A stretch of DNA of 7,394 nucleotides, taken from JBQCDV01 sp051960855 (GTDB lineage Bacteria; Actinomycetota; Actinomycetes; JAJZTN01). Position numbers and translations under genes: made by a program. Position 1 is the stretch's first letter. Each line of letters opens with the position of its first letter. The notes below the pieces were generated by a model. That model ran no database searches and was not told where the DNA came from. It saw only the letters and a list, made by a program, of their open reading frames with translations. Of this stretch, positions 1 to 5,776 are shown in pieces. Location: positions 1-7,394 of the forward strand of contig JBQCDV010000174.1 in the NCBI GenBank assembly GCA_051960855.1. The letters run 5' to 3'.

Positions 1-1144
1 CGGTGGCCTCGGAGACAGCCGTGATCATCTTCGCGCCGTGGCGGATGATGCCCTGCCGTTCGACCTCGCTGCCGATCATGAAGCCGGGGACGTCGGCGAG
101 ATAGACCAGCGGGACGTTGAAGGCGTCGGCGAGCCAGATGAACCGGGCGGCCTTGTCAGCGGAGTCGGTGAAGAGGACGCCGCCCTTGACCGCGCTGTTG
201 TTCGCGAGGATCGCGACGGGGCGACCCTCGAGCCGCCCGAATCCGGTCACGAGCTCGGGTGCGAAGAGCGGCTTGACCTCGAAAAAGGAGTCCTCGTCCA
301 CCAGCGCATCGATGGCGTCGTGGACGTCGAAGGGCATCGACTCCCGCTCGGGCACGAGTTCGTCGTCGAAGTCCCGGACCGGCGGCAGCGCCTCGGTCTC
401 CGGCGGGTCCTCCCGCCAGCAGGTCGGCAGGTAGGAGAAGTAGTGCTTCGCCTGCTCGATGGCGTCGACATCGTCGACGGCGAGGTTGTCCCCGCAGCCG
501 GAGACGGTGCAGTGCATGCGCGCCCCGCCCATCTCCTCGAGCGAGACCCGCTCCCCCACGACCATCTCGGCCATCCGTGGACTGCCGAGGTACATGCTCG
601 CGTTGCCCTCGACCATGAACACGACGTCACAGAAGGCCGGGATGTAGGCGCCGCCGGCAGCTGATGGTCCGAAGAGGCAGCAGATCTGCGGCACCCGGCC
701 GGAGAGCGCGACCTGGTTGTGGAAGATCCGGCCGGCGCCCCGGCGCCCGGGGAAGAGCTCGACCTGGTCGGTGATGCGTGCTCCGGCTGAGTCGACGAAC
801 CAGAAGATCGCGAGCTCCTCGCGCAGCGCCATCTCGGTCGCCCGCACGATCTTCTCGACGGTGCGAGCGCCCCACGAGCCGGCCTTCACCGTCGGGTCGT
901 TGGCGACGACGATGGCCGGACGTCCCTCGACGAGGCCGCGACCGGTGACCACCCCGTCCGCCGGCAGCCCGGAGGCTAGGGCGTTGGCCAGCTGACCGTC
1001 CTCGACGAAGGTCCCCTCGTCGATCAGCAGGGCGATGCGCTCGCGGACGTAGAGCTTGCTCTGCTTCTCCAGCTTCGCCGCCGCGCTCTCTGAGGGCGCG
1101 AGCGTGCGCTGGTGTGCCTGCTCGATCGCCGTCCTGTCACTCAA
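1..1144 (-). CDS. Acyl-CoA carboxylase carboxyltransferase (beta) subunit, C-terminus missing at window edge
   Basis: This is the subunit that moves CO2 from carboxybiotin to an acyl-CoA; it works in the cytoplasm with a biotin-bearing alpha subunit, plausibly the one at 2900-4696. About 381 codons are present, and the family is usually 510-550 residues, so the C-terminal third lies outside. Visible crotonase-fold hallmarks are VDSAGARI near residues 117-124, the first oxyanion loop AAGGAYIPA near 162-170, and in the second half VPGFMIGSE followed by GIIRHGAK near the window edge. The only in-frame start I find is TTG at 1144, overlapping the upstream dehydrogenase stop by 8 nt (product MSDRTAIEQAHQR), which suggests translational coupling. 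The sequence mixes propionyl-CoA carboxylase traits (VPGF, IIRHGAK) with methylcrotonyl-CoA carboxylase traits (FPGRRGAGRIFHNQ, GGAYIPA), so the substrate is not assigned. Family is certain; start codon and substrate are less so. Confidence 0.93.
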   Translation of the reverse strand, partial: MSDRTAIEQAHQRTLAPSESAAAKLEKQSKLYVRERIALLIDEGTFVEDGQLANALASGLPADGVVTGRGLVEGRPAIVVANDPTVKAGSWGARTVEKIVRATEMALREELAIFWFVDSAGARITDQVELFPGRRGAGRIFHNQVALSGRVPQICCLFGPSAAGGAYIPAFCDVVFMVEGNASMYLGSPRMAEMVVGERVSLEEMGGARMHCTVSGCGDNLAVDDVDAIEQAKHYFSYLPTCWREDPPETEALPPVRDFDDELVPERESMPFDVHDAIDALVDEDSFFEVKPLFAPELVTGFGRLEGRPVAILANNSAVKGGVLFTDSADKAARFIWLADAFNVPLVYLADVPGFMIGSEVERQGIIRHGAKMITAVSEAT

Positions 1145-2303
1145 CGGGAAGCCCCAGCCCGCGGGCGATGAGCATGCGCTGCACCTCGCTGGTCCCCTCG
1201 CCGATCTCCAGGATCTTGGCGTCGCGGTAGAAGCGCGCGATGGGGTACTCCTCCGTGAAGCCGTAGCCGCCGTGCACCTGAGCGCAGCTTCTCGTCGCGG
1301 TGACGGCAGCCTCGGTGGAGTACACCTTGGCGATGCTCGCGGCCTGCTTCACCTGAGCGGCGGGAGCGCCGCTGTCCTTGAGCCACGCGGCCTTGTAGGT
1401 CAGCAGCCGCGCGGCCTCGGTCGCGACGGCGATGTCGGCGATCTGGAAGGCGACCCCCTGCTTGCGTCCGATCGGGCCACCGAACGCCTGCCGCTCGTTC
1501 GCGTAGCGGGTGGCCATCTCGAGGCACGCCTGCAGGCACCCGGTGGCCAGGGCCGAGATGGCGATGCGGCCGTCGTCGAGCGTGGCGAGGAACTGGGCGA
1601 AGCCCTTGCCGCGCTGGCCCAGCAGGTTGCCCTCCGGCACCCGCGCCCCCGTGAAGGTCAGCGGGTGGGTGTCCGAGGCGTGCCACCCGAGCTTGTCGTA
1701 GGCCGGCTCGACGGTGAAGCCGGGTGTCCCGTTGGGGACCATGATCGCGCTGACCTCGGCGCGTCCGTCCTCCCGCTCACCGGTGCGGGCCGTCACCGTG
1801 ACGACAGAGGTGATCGGCGTGCCCGAGTTGGTGATGAACTGCTTGGCGCCGTCGATCACCCACTCGCCGCCCTCGAACCGCGCCTTGGTGCGCGTGGCCC
1901 CCGCGTCGCTGCCCGCCTCGGGCTCGGTGAGGCCGAAGCCCGCGAGGGCCCGACCCGCGACGAGGTCGGGAAGCCACTGCTCCTTCTGCTCCTGCGTGCC
2001 GAAGGTCAGAATCGGGTTGATGCCGAGTCCCACTCCGGCCTGCAGCGTGATGCCCAGGGACTGGTCGACGCGACCGAGCTCCTCGATGGCCACGCAGAGG
2101 CTGGTGAAGTCCGCTCCCGCACCCCCGAACTCCTCGGGAGCGGTCAGGCCGAACAGCCCCAGCTCGCCCATCTGCCGGACCACGTCCACGGGGAAGTGGT
2201 GCTCGCGGTCCCACTGCATGGCATGCGGGGCGATCTCGGCCTCCGCGAACTCCCGGACGACCTTGCGGAAGGTCTCGTGCTCCTCGGACAACCCGAAGCT
2301 CAT
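1137..2303 (-). CDS. Acyl-CoA dehydrogenase (FAD, short/branched-chain type)
   Basis: A complete 388-residue flavoenzyme of normal family length that makes the alpha,beta double bond in an acyl-CoA and passes electrons to electron-transfer flavoprotein. The family signatures are GLTEPEAGSDAGATRTKA (124-141) in the FAD/substrate region and QVHGGYGFTEEYPIARFYR (342-360). The catalytic base is expected to be Glu369 in EIGEGTSE, the position used by short- and medium-chain, short-branched-chain and isobutyryl-CoA dehydrogenases. Isovaleryl-CoA dehydrogenases have a non-acidic residue there and use a Glu in the helix corresponding to Gly245 here (LDDGRIAIS), so this is probably not an isovaleryl-CoA enzyme. 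Start ATG 2303 has an AGGGG element about 9 nt upstream. It is first in a leftward operon with the carboxylase beta gene, and divergent from a LiuR-like regulator. Substrate guess: short or branched acyl-CoA. Confidence 0.95.
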   Translation of the reverse strand: MSFGLSEEHETFRKVVREFAEAEIAPHAMQWDREHHFPVDVVRQMGELGLFGLTAPEEFGGAGADFTSLCVAIEELGRVDQSLGITLQAGVGLGINPILTFGTQEQKEQWLPDLVAGRALAGFGLTEPEAGSDAGATRTKARFEGGEWVIDGAKQFITNSGTPITSVVTVTARTGEREDGRAEVSAIMVPNGTPGFTVEPAYDKLGWHASDTHPLTFTGARVPEGNLLGQRGKGFAQFLATLDDGRIAISALATGCLQACLEMATRYANERQAFGGPIGRKQGVAFQIADIAVATEAARLLTYKAAWLKDSGAPAAQVKQAASIAKVYSTEAAVTATRSCAQVHGGYGFTEEYPIARFYRDAKILEIGEGTSEVQRMLIARGLGLPVE

Positions 2304-2396
2304 GGTGGCGGCCCCTCGCTGCTTGCGCTTACCTTTACGTCAACGTCAGCGTCGACGACGTCAGGGTAGGACGAGCGCCCGCAGGAGGCCACCCCC
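2304..2396. promoter_or_regulatory. Divergent promoter/operator region of the dehydrogenase and MerR genes
   Basis: This 93-bp gap separates two divergent transcription units, so promoters for both should lie here. Seen directly: the hexamer ACGTCA occurs at 2337-2342, 2343-2348 and 2358-2363, with a related GCGTCG at 2349-2354. ACGT-CA-ACGT (2337-2346) forms a short dyad, and CGTCGACG (2350-2357) is a palindrome. MerR-family regulators bind a dyad inside an elongated promoter spacer, and LiuR sites as I remember them have ACGT-containing half-sites, so 2334-2363 is the likely operator. A TTGACG reads leftwards at 2343-2338, but no convincing -10 box lies at the right spacing in either direction, so I do not assign core promoters. 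Autoregulation is inferred. Confidence 0.6.
2383..2388 (+). promoter_or_regulatory. Shine-Dalgarno site fixing the MerR start
   Basis: AGGAGG lies 8 nt before GTG 2397, a near-ideal ribosome binding site. It supports the GTG start and a product of 153 residues beginning MEAGSADG. Confidence 0.8.
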
Positions 2397-2858
2397 GTGG
2401 AAGCCGGTTCCGCCGACGGCACCCCTGGTGACGACGTCTGGTCGATCACCCGGGTGGCCGAGGAGTTCGACGTCACGCTGCGGACGCTGCGGTTCTACGA
2501 GCACGAGGGGCTCATCTCCCCCGAGCGCCGCGGCACGACGCGGCTCTTCCACCCGCGCGACCGGGTCCGCCTCGCGCTGGTGCTGCGAGGCAAGCGGCTG
2601 GGCTTCTCGCTCACCGAGATCGCGCACATCGTGGGCATGTACGACGCCGAGCCGGGCGAGGTCGGTCAGCTGCGGTACCTGCTCGAGCAGATCGACAAGC
2701 GGCGAGGCGAGCTCGAGCAGCGCCGTTCGGATATCGAGGCCACGCTCGCCGAGCTCGACGACGTCGAGCGGCGGGTACGCCAGGACCTCCGGCGGCTCAC
2801 GCGGGCCGGCGCCGGGCAGAGGCGGTCGGGGACGCCACCCCGGCGGCGGGCCTCCTAG
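2397..2858 (+). CDS. MerR-family transcriptional regulator, LiuR-like
   Basis: A 153-residue DNA-binding regulator. Residues 16-35 form the winged helix-turn-helix, ending in the family hallmark LRFYE, with the wing to about residue 55 (RRGTTRLF). A second helical pair follows (56-83) with RGKRLGFSLTEI, then a charged heptad-like stretch (about 88-135) that would form the dimer coiled coil. There are no cysteines at all, so metal or redox-iron-sulfur sensing as in MerR, CueR or SoxR is ruled out. The RVRLALVLRGKRLGFSLTEI region plus MYD closely resembles LiuR-type regulators of branched-chain amino acid and acyl-CoA degradation, from memory of that family. The basic C-terminal tail (RRSGTPPRRRAS) is probably disordered. 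It sits head-to-head with the acyl-CoA dehydrogenase and 41 nt before the carboxylase alpha gene, so it probably controls both arms and itself. The effector is not visible. Confidence 0.93.
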   Translation: MEAGSADGTPGDDVWSITRVAEEFDVTLRTLRFYEHEGLISPERRGTTRLFHPRDRVRLALVLRGKRLGFSLTEIAHIVGMYDAEPGEVGQLRYLLEQIDKRRGELEQRRSDIEATLAELDDVERRVRQDLRRLTRAGAGQRRSGTPPRRRAS

Positions 2859-2888
2859 ACTTCGCGACGATCACCGACGAGAGCATGC

Positions 2889-2893
2889 GGGAG
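2889..2893 (+). promoter_or_regulatory. Shine-Dalgarno site favouring GTG 2900 over ATG 2885
   Basis: GGGAG sits 6 nt before GTG 2900. The in-frame ATG at 2885 has only GAGAG one base upstream, which is too close to work. The GTG therefore looks like the true start; choosing ATG adds five residues (MRERN). Confidence 0.55.
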
Positions 2894-2899
2894 CGCAAC

Positions 2900-4696
2900 G
2901 TGACGACTGAGACGCACCGGACGATCCGCAAGGTCCTCGTGGCCAACCGAGGCGAGATCGCCGTGCGGGTCATCCGGGCCGCGCGCGACGCCGGCAAGAC
3001 CAGCGTCGCGATCTACGCCGACCAGGACCGCGACGCGCTGCACGTGCGGCTCGCGGACGAGGCCTACGCCCTCGACGGCGCCACGCCCGCGGACACGTAT
3101 CTCAACATCGAGAAGATCCTCGACGTCGCCGCGCGGTCCGGCGCGGACGCCGTGCACCCCGGCTACGGATTCCTCTCCGAGAACGCCGCCTTCGCCCAGG
3201 CGGTGCTCGACGCCGGGCTGGTCTGGATCGGACCGCCGCCGAGCGCTATCGACGCTCTCGGCGACAAGGTCAAGGCCCGTCACATCGCCGAGAAGGTCGG
3301 CGCGCCCCTGGTCGCTGGCACCCCCGACCCCGTCGCCGGTGCGGACGAGGTCGTCGCCTTCGCCCAGCAGCACGGCGTCCCCGTCGCGATCAAGGCTGCC
3401 TACGGCGGCGGCGGCCGTGGCCTGAAGGTGGCCCGCACGATCGAGGAGATCCCCGAGCTCTTCGACAGCGCGGTGCGCGAGGCGGTCTCCGCCTTCGGAC
3501 GGGGCGAGTGCTTCGTCGAGCGCTACCTCGACCAGCCGCGGCATGTCGAGACCCAGTGCCTCGCCGACCAGCACGGCAACGTCGTCGTGGTCTCCACCCG
3601 CGACTGCTCGCTGCAGCGGCGGCACCAGAAGCTCGTCGAGGAGGCGCCGGCGCCGTTCCTCACCGACGCCCAGGTCGAGCAGCTGTACTCGGCGAGCAAG
3701 GCGATCCTCCGCGAGGCCGGCTACGTCGGCGCGGGGACGTGCGAGTTCCTCGTCGGGCAGGACGGCACGATCTCGTTCCTCGAGGTCAACACCCGCCTGC
3801 AGGTCGAGCACCCGGTGTCCGAGGAGGTCGCTGGGGTCGACCTGGTGCGGGAGATGTTCCGGATCGCCGAGGGCGAGGAGCTCGGCTACGACGACCCGGA
3901 GCTGCGGGGCCACTCCATCGAGTTCCGCATCAACGCCGAGGACGCCGGTCGCAACTTCCTGCCCGCCCCCGGCACCCTGACCGTCTGGCGCCCCCCGAGC
4001 GGCCCCGGTGTCCGGGTGGACTCCGGCTACGAGGCCGGCGAGACCGTGCCGGGTGCCTTCGACTCCCTCATCGCCAAGCTCGTCATCACCGGCGCCGACC
4101 GGCAGCAGGCGCTGGAGCGCAGCCGCCGGGCACTGGCGGAGTTCGTCGTCGAGGGCATGCCGACCGTCATCCCCTTCCACCGGGCGGTCGTCTCCGACCC
4201 GGCTTTCGCCGGCGAGGACGGCTTCGGCGTCTACACCCGCTGGATCGAGACCGAGTGGGACAACACTGTCGAGCCCTACGCCGGCCCCGTCGGCGAGGCG
4301 GCCGAGACCGGCGAGCGCGAGCGCGTCGTCGTCGAGGTTGGCGGCAAGCGGCTCGAGGTCGTCCTGCCCGTCGGCCTCGGCGCTGGTGCCGCCCGCCCGA
4401 ACGCCGCTGCCGGTGGCTCGGCCCGGCGCCCGGCTCGCCGCTCCGGCAGGGGCGGCGCCGGAGCCGCCGCCGCGAGCGGGGACAGCCTGACCTCGCCGAT
4501 GCAGGGCACCATCGTGAAGCTGGCGGTCGAGGACGGCGCCACCGTCGCCGCCGGCGACCTGGTCGTCGTGCTCGAGGCCATGAAGATGGAGCAGCCGATC
4601 ACGGCGCACAAGCCCGGCACCGTGACCGGTCTGACGGCGTCGGTGGGAACCACCGTCACCGCCGGCGCCGTTCTCTGTGAGATCAAGGACGCGTGA
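2900..4696 (+). CDS. Acyl-CoA carboxylase alpha subunit: biotin carboxylase fused to biotin carrier domain
   Basis: A 598-residue protein (603 if ATG 2885 is used) that carboxylates its own biotin with ATP and bicarbonate, then presents it to a carboxyltransferase. Numbering from GTG: biotin carboxylase N-domain from KVLVANRGEIAVR (about 11-23), ATP-grasp glycine loop AAYGGGGRGLKV (166-177), catalytic segment LEVNTRLQVEHPV (294-306), and the active-site arginine in FRINAED (342-348). An Ala/Arg/Gly-rich linker runs about 492-526. The biotinyl domain holds EAMKM, with the biotinylated Lys at 562. Length and sequence match the shared actinobacterial AccA2/AccA3 (acetyl/propionyl-CoA carboxylase) type rather than the longer dedicated methylcrotonyl-CoA alpha chains. 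It follows the LiuR-like gene by 41 nt, probably in one transcript. The likely partner is the divergent beta subunit at 1-1144, but in this family one alpha chain can serve several beta chains. Confidence 0.95.
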   Translation: MTTETHRTIRKVLVANRGEIAVRVIRAARDAGKTSVAIYADQDRDALHVRLADEAYALDGATPADTYLNIEKILDVAARSGADAVHPGYGFLSENAAFAQAVLDAGLVWIGPPPSAIDALGDKVKARHIAEKVGAPLVAGTPDPVAGADEVVAFAQQHGVPVAIKAAYGGGGRGLKVARTIEEIPELFDSAVREAVSAFGRGECFVERYLDQPRHVETQCLADQHGNVVVVSTRDCSLQRRHQKLVEEAPAPFLTDAQVEQLYSASKAILREAGYVGAGTCEFLVGQDGTISFLEVNTRLQVEHPVSEEVAGVDLVREMFRIAEGEELGYDDPELRGHSIEFRINAEDAGRNFLPAPGTLTVWRPPSGPGVRVDSGYEAGETVPGAFDSLIAKLVITGADRQQALERSRRALAEFVVEGMPTVIPFHRAVVSDPAFAGEDGFGVYTRWIETEWDNTVEPYAGPVGEAAETGERERVVVEVGGKRLEVVLPVGLGAGAARPNAAAGGSARRPARRSGRGGAGAAAASGDSLTSPMQGTIVKLAVEDGATVAAGDLVVVLEAMKMEQPITAHKPGTVTGLTASVGTTVTAGAVLCEIKDA

Positions 4697-4773
4697 CCGG
4701 CGGTTGTCGGCTGCGCACGCCACTGACAGCGCCGTTCAGGCTTGACGCGCGCGACGACGGCTAGGGAGCCCTC
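4697..4773. other. Intergenic gap before the Gly-rich protein gene
   Basis: The 77 bp between the alpha-subunit stop and the next start contain AGGGAG at 4763-4768, five nt before ATG 4774, a clear ribosome binding site. A weak hairpin (4697-4710, five pairs including one G-T) has no T tract. TTGACG at 4742-4747 has no -10 box at usable spacing. I cannot tell whether the next gene has its own promoter or is read through from the carboxylase gene. Confidence 0.4.
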
Positions 4774-5748
4774 ATGGAGTTCGTGCTGCTGGCCCTCGTC
4801 GTGTTCGCGGTCGTCGCGTTCATCTCCAGCCAACGGTCGAAGCGCCGCCAGCAGGAGGAGCTCCAGCAGCGCGTCGACGCCGTGAAGTCCGTCGCCTCTG
4901 AGGACGTGACGCGGCTCGGCGAGGAGGTCAGCGGGCTCGACCTCGAAGTCGGCGGCCGCCCGATGGACGAGGGACTGCGGCAGGACTACCAGCGGGCGCT
5001 GGACGCCTACGACCACGCCAAGGCCGCCCTCGATGCCGTCCGCGTGCCGGATGACATCAAGCAGGTGACCGCGGCGGTCGAGGACGGCCGCTACGCCGCT
5101 GCCTGCGTGCGCGCCCGCGTCAACGGTCAGCCGCTGCCGCAGCGCCGGCCGCCGTGCTTCTTCAACCCCGCCCACGGCCCCTCCGTGGAGGACGTCGAGT
5201 GGGCGCCAGCCGGCGGTCAACCCCGACCGGTGCCCGTCTGTGCCGCCGACGCTGAGCGTGTCCGGGCCGGCGCCGAGCCGGCCAGCCGGCAGGTGCTCGT
5301 CGGTGGGCAGCGCCGTCCCTACTGGGAGGCCGGTCCCGACTACGCCCCCTGGGCTCGCGGCTACTACGGCGGCTACCAGACCTCCGGACTGCTGCCCGGG
5401 GTGTTGATGGGCGCGCTGATCGGCACCAGCTTCGGCGGGTGGGGCATGGGACCGTTCGGCATGGGCGGATGGGGTCCCGGGATCGGTGCGATGGGCTACG
5501 ACGGCGGTTACGACGCCGGCTATGACGCGGGCTACGACGCCGGGCAGGACAGCGGCGACGGAGCGGACGGCAGCGACGGCGGGGACGGCGGAGACTACGG
5601 CGACGGCGGCTACGACCAGAGTTTCGACTCGGGCAACGACTTCGGCGGCTTCGGCCCCGACAGTGGCGGCTTCGACGTCGGAGGCGGCGGCGACTGGGGT
5701 GGCGGGGACTTCGGAGGCGGCGACTTCGGCGGCGGCGGGGACTGGTAG
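4774..5748 (+). CDS. Membrane-anchored protein of unknown function with Gly/Asp/Tyr-rich tail
   Basis: I cannot assign a function to this 324-residue protein; proteins of this architecture occur in other actinobacteria as far as I recall. Residues 3-18 (FVLLALVVFAVVAFIS) form one hydrophobic helix with no cleavage motif, followed at once by RSKRR. The positive-inside rule would therefore put the rest in the cytoplasm. Residues 20-110 are charged and mostly helical (QQEELQQRVDAVKSV; DYQRALDAYDHAKAALDAV). A compact segment, about 105-185, has Cys111, PPCFFNPAHG (Cys128) and PVCAADAERVRAG (Cys156), and looks like a folded core. A second weakly hydrophobic Gly-rich stretch (204-225) precedes a low-complexity tail (226-324) of YDAG and GGGDF/GGGDW repeats. 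The start is supported by AGGGAG five nt upstream. It runs in the same direction as the carboxylase alpha gene and convergent with lpdA. Possible roles: envelope-associated scaffold or stress protein, unproven. Confidence 0.85.
   Translation: MEFVLLALVVFAVVAFISSQRSKRRQQEELQQRVDAVKSVASEDVTRLGEEVSGLDLEVGGRPMDEGLRQDYQRALDAYDHAKAALDAVRVPDDIKQVTAAVEDGRYAAACVRARVNGQPLPQRRPPCFFNPAHGPSVEDVEWAPAGGQPRPVPVCAADAERVRAGAEPASRQVLVGGQRRPYWEAGPDYAPWARGYYGGYQTSGLLPGVLMGALIGTSFGGWGMGPFGMGGWGPGIGAMGYDGGYDAGYDAGYDAGQDSGDGADGSDGGDGGDYGDGGYDQSFDSGNDFGGFGPDSGGFDVGGGGDWGGGDFGGGDFGGGGDW
5497..5544 (+). repeat. Four in-frame 12-bp tandem repeats encoding YDxG
   Basis: Residues 242-257 of the Gly-rich protein are four consecutive tetrapeptides, YDGG then YDAG three times, encoded by near-identical 12-bp units that differ only at a few, mostly third-position, bases. 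Because 12 is a multiple of 3, gain or loss of a unit would keep the frame. Synonymous differences between units argue that the repeat is old or kept by protein-level selection. Confidence 0.75.
5686..5745 (+). repeat. Degenerate repeats encoding C-terminal GGGD(W/F) units
   Basis: The last 20 residues of the Gly-rich protein consist of GGD followed alternately by W, F, F and W, separated by two or three glycines. The DNA is a set of imperfect 12-bp direct repeats of the type GGCGGCGACTTC, and the protein ends on the final Trp. Regular aromatic spacers in Gly/Asp-rich sequence are the feature to note. Confidence 0.65.
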
Positions 5749-5753
5749 GTCGA

Positions 5754-5776
5754 CGGGGAGCGGACCCCGGGCCGCT
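5754..5776. terminator. Candidate bidirectional terminator between convergent genes
   Basis: Two overlapping perfect 5-bp GC hairpins fill the 26-bp gap: CGGGG (5754-5758) with CCCCG (5765-5769), and AGCGG (5759-5763) with CCGCT (5772-5776). The second overlaps the lpdA stop codon. They cannot form at the same time. Neither has a T tract. The location between two converging genes fits a U-less actinobacterial terminator, but stems this short are common by chance in GC-rich DNA. Confidence 0.35.

Noticed and set aside
38..664. Plus-strand frame opposite the carboxylase beta subunit
   Set aside because: It is antisense to the carboxyltransferase frame, which has continuous family motifs from 1144 to the window edge.
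2304..2311. GCCGCCACC before the dehydrogenase ATG, resembling a eukaryotic Kozak context
   Set aside because: Coincidence in GC-rich sequence; the gene is plainly bacterial and has a purine-rich AGGGG element just upstream.
1056..2369. Long plus-strand open frame opposite the acyl-CoA dehydrogenase
   Set aside because: It is antisense to a clear enzyme gene, its product is a low-complexity Leu/Gly/Arg-rich sequence with no recognisable motif, and such frames arise routinely in GC-rich DNA.
2397..2858. Metal- or redox-sensing MerR regulator (CueR, ZntR or SoxR type)
   Set aside because: The protein has no cysteine, which those sensors need, and it matches the LiuR-like group in the helical region after the wing.
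4697..4710. Hairpin after the alpha-subunit stop as a terminator
   Set aside because: It has only five pairs including a G-T wobble and no T tract; too weak to call in GC-rich DNA.
2855..4723. 622-codon minus-strand frame opposite the biotin carboxylase gene
   Set aside because: It is antisense to a gene with every biotin carboxylase and biotinyl motif in frame; the product is Asp/Gly/Leu/Arg-rich without domain features.
4742..4747. TTGACG as a -35 box for the Gly-rich protein gene
   Set aside because: No -10-like hexamer lies 16-19 bp downstream; the ribosome binding site and start codon occupy that position.
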